Assembly: GCA_963771015.1 (NCBI GenBank)
Contig: CAVYRN010000008.1
Location: forward strand, 79,431 to 143,430
From: CAVSJJ01 sp963771015
Lineage (GTDB): Bacteria > Actinomycetota > Actinomycetes > Actinomycetales > Dermatophilaceae
DNA: 64,000 nucleotides
Direction: 5' to 3'
Shown: positions 51,773 to 58,717 of the stretch, piece by piece
Position numbering within the stretch: the first letter of the stretch is position 1
Layout: each line of letters starts with the position of its first letter
Translations under genes and position numbers: made by a program
The notes under the pieces: model-generated
Database searches by the model: none
Told to the model about the DNA's origin: nothing
What the model saw: the letters and a program-made list of their open reading frames with translations, nothing else

Positions 51773-52735
51773 ATGTCCGAGAACGTTCTGCCGGCGCTTG
51801 GCCGGCTTACCCGGGTGCCGCCTCGCGAGGTCTGGCCCCATGAGGCGCACAGTTTCACGCCGTGGTTGTTGAACAACGTCGACGTGCTCAGCGAGCTCCT
51901 TGGCATGGAACTGGCGCTCGAGGTGGCCGAGCATCCTGTTGGTGGGTTCAGCTTGGACCTGCTCGGGCGTGATGAAACCACCGGCGAAGTGGTCATCGTC
52001 GAGAACCAGCTCGAGACCTCCGATCACGGCCATCTCGGCCAGATCTTGACCTACGCGGCTGGGACCGACCCCACCACCATCGTGTGGGTGGCGGCGTCGT
52101 TCCGACCGGAGCACCGAGCGGCCATCGACTGGCTCAACGCGCGAACGGACGAGAACACCCGGTTCTTCGGCGTGGAACTCGGTGTCGTCCGGATTGGCCA
52201 GTCCGAGCCTGCCCCGTCCTTCCGGTTGGTCGCCCAGCCCAACGATTGGGAGAAGACGGTCAGGGCCGCCACCAGCCAGGTTGAGGCCACGGGCAAGCAA
52301 GTGTTCTACCGGGCCTTCTGGACCCGGTGGATCGACGTCCTCCAGGCCGATCGGCCGAGCTGGTCGCGGGCAACTCGTCCCCCACGCGGCTCGTGGTTCT
52401 CCACCACGACAGGCGCCTCGGACGTGAGCTACTACACGGCGTTCACGAAGCGCGGCCTGTCGAGTGAGCTGGTCTTCGAGTCTCCGGACGCCGAGCTCAA
52501 CCTGCTCCGATTCCAAACCCTGGAAGCCAAGCAAGCCGAAATGGAACAGGCCTACGGTCAGGCCCTGGCTTGGCAAGACCTCCCTGGCCGTAAGGCCACC
52601 AGAGTGGCCGAGTACCTGCCCGACGCCGAAGTCACGAGCGAGGAGCGCTGGGATCAGTACCTCGACTGGCTGCTCGACCGACAGACGCGACTCCGCCACG
52701 CGCTGGCTGCCGTAGGAGGCGTGCCGAGCCCATGA
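51773..52735 (+). CDS. DUF4268 / PD-(D/E)XK-like protein
   Basis: This is a 320-residue protein. The N-terminal half resembles a RecB-like nuclease: Glu24 in WPHEAHSFTPWLLNN, Asp62 in GGFSLDLLGRD, Glu77-Asn-Gln79 in VVIVENQLETSDH and Gln90 in HLGQILTYAAG. The Lys of the ExK motif is thus Gln. The C-terminal half (about residues 170-310) matches DUF4268. It starts after GGGAGGGTGG and follows the HTH-nuclease gene by 15 bases, so both are likely made together. Function unknown; DNA-related activity inferred. Confidence 0.8.
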   Translation: MSENVLPALGRLTRVPPREVWPHEAHSFTPWLLNNVDVLSELLGMELALEVAEHPVGGFSLDLLGRDETTGEVVIVENQLETSDHGHLGQILTYAAGTDPTTIVWVAASFRPEHRAAIDWLNARTDENTRFFGVELGVVRIGQSEPAPSFRLVAQPNDWEKTVRAATSQVEATGKQVFYRAFWTRWIDVLQADRPSWSRATRPPRGSWFSTTTGASDVSYYTAFTKRGLSSELVFESPDAELNLLRFQTLEAKQAEMEQAYGQALAWQDLPGRKATRVAEYLPDAEVTSEERWDQYLDWLLDRQTRLRHALAAVGGVPSP

Positions 52736-52805
52736 TCGCCTCACGTCCGCACAGAGTCCGCCGGATCCCGCGGTGCGCGAGTGGGTCTGTCCTAGAGTTT
52801 CTGGC

Positions 52806-53453
52806 ATGACAATCTTCCAGGAAATGTCGGGCCAGGGACGTGTCGTCGGCGGGCACCTCTCGAGCGGCACCGTCTTTTCAGGCGGAGCCACCCCGTTCTC
52901 GAAGAACAGCGACCTTTCCATCTCGCACACCTCCAACCCGTTCAAGCGGCACAGGATCAACGCCGAGACGGTCACCGAGTGGGAGGAGCTCGCCACCAAG
53001 GAGGGGGTCGCCGGAACCATGGGTCGGGCGGCAGCAACGGCCGCGATCCCGGGAAGGTTCGGTAAGGCCGTCGGGGCTGGGCTGGGGGCAGCCGTGAACT
53101 CAGGTCACACCGTGCGGGTCAGTTGGGCCGACGGCAAGCAGTCGATCATCGAGTTGCCCGCGAAACAGTTCATGGTCTTCTCTGTTCTGCTGAAGGACCG
53201 CCAGATAGCATCCGAACTGTCTGAGACGCCTGAGGGGGACGCGCCGTCCGCACAGCCGGGTGTAAGCGAGAAGATTGCGGCCTTGGCCCTTTCTGTCCTC
53301 TCGAAAGGCAAGCAGGAACTGCCATCCGCGGAGGATGTACCTGCTACGGATGTGACAGAGCAGATCGCGAAACTGGCGGCGCTTCACGCTCAAGGCATCC
53401 TCACGGACGCGGAGTTCTCGGACAAGAAGGCTGAACTCCTCAAGCGCCTCTAG
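52806..53453 (+). CDS. SHOCT-domain protein
   Basis: This is a 215-residue protein. The C-terminal SHOCT motif is IAKLAALHAQGILTDAEFSDKKAELLKRL-like (about residues 187-215, written here only in outline): a short two-helix unit found at ends of many bacterial proteins. The N-terminal region FSGGATPFSKNSDLSISHTS is polar, and a Gly/Ala-rich segment (AATAAIPGRFGKAVGAGLGA) in the middle may be membrane-active. The start at ATG 52806 is preceded by a weak ribosome site. It follows the DUF4268 gene after 70 bases and may belong to the same unit. Confidence 0.7.
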   Translation: MTIFQEMSGQGRVVGGHLSSGTVFSGGATPFSKNSDLSISHTSNPFKRHRINAETVTEWEELATKEGVAGTMGRAAATAAIPGRFGKAVGAGLGAAVNSGHTVRVSWADGKQSIIELPAKQFMVFSVLLKDRQIASELSETPEGDAPSAQPGVSEKIAALALSVLSKGKQELPSAEDVPATDVTEQIAKLAALHAQGILTDAEFSDKKAELLKRL

Positions 53454-53663
53454 CTCGTAGGGCGTCGCTGGTACTTGGGGTATCGGTGGCGGACTTGAAT
53501 ACGGAGTCGTCGGTGGTGGCGTCCGTCGACGCGGCCACCCAACCCAGCCGCGCACGGCCGCGGGTCCCAGAGGCAACTCATCCGTGCTTGCCGTGTGGGC
53601 CTGTGAGCCCCGTCCGCTGGGTTCATCCTCGCCCGGACTGACCAAGCCCGCTGCAATCTCGGA

Positions 53664-53705
53664 GCTGCGACGCGGCCGAAGACACGCGCCACGCGGCGCT
53701 GTGAC
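53664..53705. repeat. Dispersed accessory-region repeat, copy at 53.7 kb
   Basis: GCTGCGACGCGGCCGAAGAC continues into ACGCGGCGCTGTGACGC. It matches the copy at 61.7 kb (GCTGCGACGCGGCCCAAGAC, then CTACGCGGCGGAAGG) over most of its length. Confidence 0.65.
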
Positions 53706-53808
53706 GCGCCGGCTGCGGCAGGGTCTGCCCGGCGCCAGTGCCTTCCGATGACATGAGCTCGAGTCATCCGGTGATCGTTCAGTTCTGATCGTCCCAAGGG
53801 GGTCTTCA

Positions 53809-53880
53809 GGCGGCCGTAGGACACGGCCGCGTCAGCCGGAGGCTATACGCGGCGGAGTGCAGCAGGTTCGAACCGCCCGC
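53809..53880. repeat. Left copy of near-identical 47-bp direct repeat, with core element
   Basis: Positions 53809-53855 match 54903-54949 with one mismatch in 47 bases (39 identical from TAGGACACGGCCGCGTCAGC on). Inside is the short stem AGCC-GGA-GGCT. It runs into GCGGCGGAGTGCAGCAGGTT, the same core as the 50.1-kb copy. The stretch therefore links both repeat types. Confidence 0.85.
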
Positions 53881-53936
53881 ACGCCGATGACTGGGCGTCG
53901 TGACACCACAGGCCCGCAAGTGCGAGCATCGACGGC

Positions 53937-54392
53937 GTGACCGATGATGTGGCAGCCCCTCAGAGCCGCGATGCGCTCGCCGTTCACCTCGAGGCCTTGG
54001 GTGTTCGGGAGGGCGCGTACCACCTGTTCGGGGAGCATCTTGAGGACGCCATGGTCATGGACGAGCGACCCGAAGGCTGGGTCGTCTTCTACTCGGAGCG
54101 CGGAGGCGAGAACTCGCTCACGGTCCATGGTGACGAGGCAAGCGCCTGCGCCGACATGCTGGCCCGGCTGGGTAGCGAGACGCATGTGTTCTTCGACCTC
54201 ATCGCTGGGCCCGCTCCCGCCGCGGAAGCGGATGCGGCTTTCGATGCTTGGCTGGCGCTGCGAGGAGTCACCCGCGACGATCTCGCCGTCGCTGACTGGA
54301 AGTACGACGACGTTCCATGGGCCCCAGGGCCCTACTGGCGGCGCTACTTCGTGAGGATCACCGCGATCCGGTGGCTGCACCGAAAGACCTGA
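53937..54392 (+). CDS. Unknown protein, repeat-bounded unit gene 1
   Basis: This is a 151-residue acidic protein, not recognised. It begins at GTG 53937 and contains LGVREGAYHLFGEHLEDAMV and RPEGWVVFYSERGGENSLTVHGD, a beta-rich pattern, then a helical C-terminal half. No signal peptide, membrane span or catalytic motif is visible. Size and composition resemble immunity or toxin-neutralising proteins, but that is only a resemblance. It lies between the two copies of a 47-bp repeat with one further gene. Confidence 0.6.
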   Translation: MTDDVAAPQSRDALAVHLEALGVREGAYHLFGEHLEDAMVMDERPEGWVVFYSERGGENSLTVHGDEASACADMLARLGSETHVFFDLIAGPAPAAEADAAFDAWLALRGVTRDDLAVADWKYDDVPWAPGPYWRRYFVRITAIRWLHRKT

Positions 54393-54395
54393 CAT

Positions 54396-54430
54396 GCTAC
54401 GACGCGGTAGCCCGGCTCGCGGCGGTGTGA
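54396..54430. repeat. Dispersed accessory-region repeat, copy at 54.4 kb
   Basis: GCTACGACGCGGTAGCCCGG continues to CTCGCGGCGGTGTGACA. It starts three bases after the stop of the preceding gene and resembles the copies at 53.7 and 61.7 kb. Confidence 0.55.
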
Positions 54431-54488
54431 CACACGCCCGCGACGCGACGCGCTGCCGCGCAAGGAATGCCAGTGTGATCATGAGCGG

Positions 54489-54887
54489 GTGGTGCATGTG
54501 ACGCGCTTGGTGACGTACGTCGAAGTCGACGACCCCGTCGCCGACCCTCGGCGGCTGTCGGTATCGGCGAGCCACGAGGCCGTCCTCTCCAACGGCGACC
54601 GAGTGCTCCTTCTCGATGATCGGGGATGGACTGTCTCCGGCCCTCCGAACATCTGGCAGCAGGCGTCCGCCGCCGAGATCGCCGACATGGCACGAGTGGT
54701 CGTCGGTCCCGACGAGGCCTTCGATGGGTACTCGCAGGAGGAGATGGACGCGAGCCACTGGGCCTTCCTTGCCGCTGTCCTCCGACGCCAGGGTGCCGAC
54801 ATCGAAGTGTCGGCACTGGGAGAGCTACCGCACGAGGTAGTACTGGGGGACGAGCTCCTCGAGCGCCTACGTCACCCCGTCGGTTGA
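54489..54887 (+). CDS. Unknown protein, repeat-bounded unit gene 2
   Basis: This is a 132-residue acidic protein, not recognised. It starts at GTG 54489, or at in-frame GTG codons at 54492 or 54498. VLSNGDRVLLLDDRGWTVSG suggests beta strands, and a helical tail (MDASHWAFLAAVLRRQGADI) follows. No membrane segment is seen. It ends 15 bases before the right copy of the 47-bp repeat, so it shares the bounded unit with the gene at 53937-54392. Confidence 0.6.
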   Translation: MVHVTRLVTYVEVDDPVADPRRLSVSASHEAVLSNGDRVLLLDDRGWTVSGPPNIWQQASAAEIADMARVVVGPDEAFDGYSQEEMDASHWAFLAAVLRRQGADIEVSALGELPHEVVLGDELLERLRHPVG

Positions 54888-54902
54888 ATCTCGAGGGCTA
54901 TT

Positions 54903-54965
54903 GGCGGCGGTAGGACACGGCCGCGTCAGCCGGAGGCTATACGCGGCGGTGTGTCGCGGGGCTAG
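54903..54965. repeat. Right copy of near-identical 47-bp direct repeat
   Basis: Positions 54903-54949 match 53809-53855 with one mismatch. It then reads GCGGCGGTGTGTCGCGGGG, the dispersed core. The two copies, 1094 bases apart, bracket two unknown genes. Confidence 0.85.
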
Positions 54966-54976
54966 GTCGAGCCGTC

Positions 54977-55405
54977 TCAGGCGTTGCTGTCCCAGGCCAC
55001 TTCGAAGAGGTGCCCGTCAGGATCGGTGAAGTAGCCGGAGTACACGCCAAAGGGTCGCATGTGGGCCGGGGCAGTCCGCGTCCCACCCGCCAGGCCGGCC
55101 TGGGCGAGCATCGCGTCGACCTCCTCACGAGAGGTGGCGGGGATCCCGAGGCTGAACTCGGTCGAGCTGGGCCCGGCGGGCGGCAGGCCGGCGTCCTTGG
55201 CGAGGTTCGCGCGCTCGTAGAGGCCGAGCTTGAGGCCGCCTTCAAGGGTGACGAACGCGATGGTCCCGTCCGCGCCGGTGACCTCGTCGTGGAACTCGGT
55301 GCCCACCACTCCCTCGGTCGGCCAGCCCAGGCCGTCACGGTAGAAGGCCAGGGCGCGGTCGAGGTCATCGACGGCGAGGGTAATGAAGAACACCTGTGCT
55401 CGCAC
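54977..55405 (-). CDS. VOC-family protein
   Basis: This is a 142-residue vicinal-oxygen-chelate protein. AQVFFITLAVDDLDRALAFYRDGLGW opens the first unit, and FTDPDGHLFEVAWD is the closing glyoxalase signature, with a Glu that could be a metal ligand. The GTG start at 55405 follows CAGGAG. It is transcribed alone. The family covers glyoxalases, dioxygenases and antibiotic-binding proteins; substrate unknown. Confidence 0.88.
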   Translation of the reverse strand: MRAQVFFITLAVDDLDRALAFYRDGLGWPTEGVVGTEFHDEVTGADGTIAFVTLEGGLKLGLYERANLAKDAGLPPAGPSSTEFSLGIPATSREEVDAMLAQAGLAGGTRTAPAHMRPFGVYSGYFTDPDGHLFEVAWDSNA

Positions 55406-55667
55406 GAGAGCGCTCCTGTCGCTTCAGGGTCGATGACTGGACATCGGGAGGGCGGGTGCCATGGGTACGCAAACAGTCTGCCTCGCCACCCCGACAGCGC
55501 AGCCACGCCTCCTGGGCTGCTCCAAACCCTCCCGCGTCCGGCAGGCGGCGAAGCGACGCGCCTGGTTCGGCGAATGCCGGCGGTGCAGCTCCGGCTCGGG
55601 GACGGCGTCGCCCACGGGCAGAACCATCTTGGCCCGTTCACTGAACCGGCCGCGGTGTACTTGGGTC

Positions 55668-56126
55668 GTGCCACGCTTCGAAGTCCAGACGCAGATCACC
55701 GCTGAGCCGGCTCGATGCTTCGACCTGTCGCTGTCCGTGGACGCGCATACGGAGTCGATGGGGCCCTCGGGCGAGCGGGCCGTCGGAGCGATCATCTCCG
55801 GCCAGATGGCCCTCGGTGACACGGTCACGTGGCGGGCTCGTCACTTCGGCGTCTGGTTTCGCATGACCTCGGCCATCACCGCGTACGACCGGCCTGTGCG
55901 GTTCGTCGACGAACAGGTGCGCGGACCGTTTGCCTTCTGGCGGCATGAGCACCGCTTCGAACCGATTGCCTCGGGCGGAACGCAGATGATCGACGTGGTG
56001 GAGTTCCGCGCGCCCGGCGGCCCTGTGGGAAGGCTCGTCGACCGCGCAGTTCTCTCCCGCTACATGGCGAAACTCATCCGGCAGCGTAATGCCTGGCTGC
56101 AACAGGCTCTCGAGTCATCTTCGTGA
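55668..56126 (+). CDS. SRPBCC/polyketide-cyclase-like protein
   Basis: This 152-residue protein has the START-like SRPBCC fold: FEVQTQITAEPARCFDLSLSVDAH at the start, ALGDTVTWRARHFGVWFRMTSAI in the middle and a long C-terminal helix (RYMAKLIRQRNAWLQQALES). It would bind a hydrophobic ligand in a cavity. The GTG at 55668 is chosen because homology begins there; a longer frame from 55461 is probably non-coding upstream. Function unknown. Confidence 0.8.
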   Translation: MPRFEVQTQITAEPARCFDLSLSVDAHTESMGPSGERAVGAIISGQMALGDTVTWRARHFGVWFRMTSAITAYDRPVRFVDEQVRGPFAFWRHEHRFEPIASGGTQMIDVVEFRAPGGPVGRLVDRAVLSRYMAKLIRQRNAWLQQALESSS

Positions 56127-56160
56127 GGGGACTCACCCGGGCGAGCCGCGGCCGCCACGA

Positions 56161-56190
56161 GGGTCGTCAGGCGGCGGAATGCCGCGGGTC
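56161..56190. repeat. Dispersed accessory-region repeat, copy at 56.2 kb
   Basis: GGGTCGTCAGGCGGCGGAAT then GCCGCGGGTC forms the clearest copy. Inside, GCGGC and GCCGC can pair as a hairpin around GGAAT. It lies 35 bases after the SRPBCC stop. Confidence 0.75.
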
Positions 56191-56278
56191 TGCATGGATC
56201 TCGGATGGCTGGTGGGCGCGGCACTGTGGGGCATGCGGAAGGAGAGCGTGGCCACCGGCCGGGTTAGGCTGACTGAGC

Positions 56279-57094
56279 GTGGAGCGGATCCGGGTCGACC
56301 TGTCCGGTGTGCCGGAGACCCTGCTGGGCAACCTGGCTCGCCGGGCCGCGGCTGCCCGTGCGCGCCGGCCGCTGCTGCGTGATCCTCGCGCCGTCGAGCT
56401 CGTGGAACGTCTGGACTACGACTTCAGCGCGGTCTCGGGTGGTGTCGCCTGGCATGCCGTCCGGGTGGCGACCTTCGACGCGGCAGTGTCTCGGTTCCTC
56501 GTGGAGCGCCCGCGGGGCACCGTGGTTGCTCTCGGCGAGGGGCTGGAGACCCAGTTCTGGCGGGTCGACAACGGCCTTGTCCAATGGGTGACGGTGGACC
56601 TGCCGGAGACGCTGGCGCTGCGCAGGAGGGTGCTCCCGCAGGGGGATCGTCAACGCAGTCACGCCGGTTCGGCGCTCGCCCTGGACTGGCTGGACAGTGC
56701 TGACTCTGCGAGTCCGCTGCTGGTGACCGCGCAGGGCCTGCTGCCCTACTTTGACGCGGGCCAGGTCCACGGACTCATCGCTGGCATCGCCGCCCGGCGG
56801 CCCGGGACGCGGATCGTCTTCGACGTCGTACCGGACACGATGCTCGAGCTCGCCAAACGGTCTGCAGGGCGAGAATCCCAGCTGGCCACCGAACTGTGGA
56901 CGTGGACCTTCAACCCCGCGGAACGTGCTGCGATCAGCGCCGTCCCCGGCGTCCGGGCACTGCGCGATCTGCGGCCACCGGCCGCTCTCGGGCTCGCGCC
57001 CTGCCTGCTGGCGGCCGTTCGCCTACTACCACGCCGACTCCGCTACAGCCTTCCCGTGCTCCCCGTCCTCGAGGCACTCACCGGCCCGGCCTGA
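56279..57094 (+). CDS. Class I SAM methyltransferase (leucine carboxyl methyltransferase-like)
   Basis: This is a 271-residue protein. It resembles the PPM/LCM family: LSGVPETLLGNLARRAAAAR, LGEGLETQFWRVDNG as the SAM-binding turn, and WVTVDLPETLALRRRVLP. LLVTAQGLLPYFD and IVFDVVPDTMLELA fit the C-terminal half of the fold. The GTG start at 56279 lies 89 bases after a dispersed repeat. The acceptor is unknown; actinobacterial members methylate small molecules. Confidence 0.82.
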   Translation: MERIRVDLSGVPETLLGNLARRAAAARARRPLLRDPRAVELVERLDYDFSAVSGGVAWHAVRVATFDAAVSRFLVERPRGTVVALGEGLETQFWRVDNGLVQWVTVDLPETLALRRRVLPQGDRQRSHAGSALALDWLDSADSASPLLVTAQGLLPYFDAGQVHGLIAGIAARRPGTRIVFDVVPDTMLELAKRSAGRESQLATELWTWTFNPAERAAISAVPGVRALRDLRPPAALGLAPCLLAAVRLLPRRLRYSLPVLPVLEALTGPA

Positions 57095-57140
57095 TCGTCG
57101 CCCTTGACAGCACTCACCCACCTACCAAACCGCTACGCGG

Positions 57141-57172
57141 TAGGTCGTCAGGCGGCGGATTGACGCAGGTCC
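57141..57172. repeat. Dispersed accessory-region repeat, copy at 57.2 kb
   Basis: TAGGTCGTCAGGCGGCGGAT then TGACGCAGGTCC matches the copy at 56.2 kb over GGTCGTCAGGCGGCGGA. It is 47 bases after the methyltransferase stop. Confidence 0.7.
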
Positions 57173-57275
57173 CGCAGCGGCTCTCGGCCTTCCTGGCACG
57201 CCTGGGGTCTCGCCCGTCCTCGAGGCGATGCGCGCCTGTGCCCCTTGTCGGGCCAGGGTTCGGGATGCCGGGCGC

Positions 57276-57875
57276 TCAATGGTCCGAAACACCTTGGGGT
57301 GGTCGCTGTCCCGGGCAGGGGGCACCGACGCCGACGTTGGCTCGCTGGCGGGCGGTCCCGACCTCGACGATGACGGCGTAGCAGGCGGGGTGGTCGGTCC
57401 AGTAGCCGCCCGGGTACCAGAGCCAGCCCGTGGACGTGGGCACGTCGCAGCCGGTGGCGGGGCCGATGCTCAGGCCGGGCACCGCCGGTGAGCCCCACCC
57501 GATGCGCAGGTGACCCGCGGACTCGGGCGCCACGATGATGCGCCACCGGGTCCCGGCGGTGACCCCCAGGCCGTCCTTGGCGAAGAACGTCGTCACTGGG
57601 GAGGTCGGGCTCGGATCGCGGGCAGTCCCCAGAGCGGCTGCGAGGGCGGGGTTGGGCAAAGCGACCGACCCGAGGACGACGAGACGGTCAGAGGGCGGCA
57701 GCGCGTCGTCGATGGCGTTGCAGTCCAACGACGTTCCGCCCTCAGCCGACGGCGTGGACGAGGAGGAACCATTCAGCGGGGACGTCGTGATCGGAGGCGG
57801 TGACGACTGCCCCGAGCACGCGGCGATGAGCAGCAGGAGGGCACCCCCGGCCCCGGCTCTCTGGAACGCTCGCAC
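57276..57875 (-). CDS. Lipoprotein of unknown function
   Basis: This is a 199-residue exported lipoprotein. The signal GAGGALLLLIAACSG carries a lipobox (IAAC) with Cys near residue 20, followed by a Ser/Pro-rich linker (SGQSSPPPITTSPLNGSSSS). The mature domain includes GTSLDCNAIDDALPPSDRLV and a Trp/Tyr-rich end (STGWLWYPGGYWTDHPACYAV) with Cys that could form disulphides. The GTG start at 57875 is favoured over a longer frame. Function unknown. Confidence 0.75.
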   Translation of the reverse strand: MRAFQRAGAGGALLLLIAACSGQSSPPPITTSPLNGSSSSTPSAEGGTSLDCNAIDDALPPSDRLVVLGSVALPNPALAAALGTARDPSPTSPVTTFFAKDGLGVTAGTRWRIIVAPESAGHLRIGWGSPAVPGLSIGPATGCDVPTSTGWLWYPGGYWTDHPACYAVIVEVGTARQRANVGVGAPCPGQRPPQGVSDH

Positions 57876-57966
57876 CGTCCCAGGGTCCTGCGGCGTCCAG
57901 GGCTTTTCAAGCCGTCCGTCAAACATGAGGCGGTCTGGACAGGGGAAGTCGGACCTTCTGCGGAAG

Positions 57967-57998
57967 GTACGGCGACAAGCGGCGGAATGCCGCGGATC
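57967..57998. repeat. Dispersed accessory-region repeat, copy at 58.0 kb
   Basis: GTACGGCGACAAGCGGCGGA then ATGCCGCGGATCC carries the core GCGGCGGAATGCCGCGG. It lies between the lipoprotein and response-regulator genes, both on the minus strand. Confidence 0.7.
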
Positions 57999-58060
57999 CG
58001 GGGTCTGGTCGCATCGGTGGCCCGGCGCCCTTGCGACGGGATCGGGCCATCCGAGCGCGG

Positions 58061-58717
58061 TCAGGGCTCGGGGCCGCGGACGGTTTCGAGGTAGGTGATC
58101 ACAGCCCGTACCCGGCGGTGGGTGTTGCCGTCATCAAGCAGGCCGAGCTTGTTGAAGATCGCCCGCATGTGGGTCTCGACGGTGCGCCCCGAGAGCCCGA
58201 GCGCATCGCTGATGGCGGTGTTGGTGTGGCCCTGAGCCACCATCTCGAGGACCTGTCGCTCGCGGCCGGTGAGGGCGCTGATCGCACCGAGAGCCCGACG
58301 CGAGCGGACCAGTGCCTGGACGACCTGGGGGTCGAGTGCGACTCCTCCGGCAGCGACCCGTCGCAGGGAGTCGTCGAACTCCCCGAGGCGCAGGACGCGG
58401 TCTTTCAGGAGGTAGCCGAATCCGGGTGTGCCGATGAGCTCCAGGCAGTGGCGCAGCTCGATGTGCTGGGACAGGAGAAGCGCCCCGACCTCGGGCATGT
58501 CCCGGCGAATGGTCGCTGCGGCGTGGGCGCCGTCGGACTCCCTGCCGGGGGGCATCCGGATATCGATGACTGCCAGGTCCGGGAGGTGGGCCCGCGCGGC
58601 CGCGAGCAGGGCGGTGCTGTCGGCGACCGCGGCGACGACGTCGTGTCCGAGGTCGCCGAGGAGCCGAACGAGTCCTTCGCGGAAGAGGACTGAGTCCTCG
58701 GCGACGACGATCCGCAT
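58061..58717 (-). CDS. NarL/LuxR-type response regulator
   Basis: This is a 218-residue regulator. The receiver domain shows the acidic pair MRIVVAEDSVLFREGLVRLL, the phospho-accepting Asp in DLAVIDIRMPPG (near residue 53) and GYLLKDRVLRLGEF with the conserved Lys. The C-terminal LuxR HTH includes LTGRERQVLEMVAQGHTNTA and GLSGRTVETHMRAIFNKLGL. The ATG overlaps the histidine-kinase stop as TGATG, so both are translated together. Targets are unknown. Confidence 0.92.
   Translation of the reverse strand: MRIVVAEDSVLFREGLVRLLGDLGHDVVAAVADSTALLAAARAHLPDLAVIDIRMPPGRESDGAHAAATIRRDMPEVGALLLSQHIELRHCLELIGTPGFGYLLKDRVLRLGEFDDSLRRVAAGGVALDPQVVQALVRSRRALGAISALTGRERQVLEMVAQGHTNTAISDALGLSGRTVETHMRAIFNKLGLLDDGNTHRRVRAVITYLETVRGPEP

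Larger units (their letters stand above)
53454..53936. other. Gene-free interval with two dispersed repeat copies
   Basis: This 483-base stretch holds no recognised gene. It contains a repeat half at 53664-53705 and the left copy of the paired 47-bp repeat at 53809-53855. The segment between them shows no conserved frame. Confidence 0.6.
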
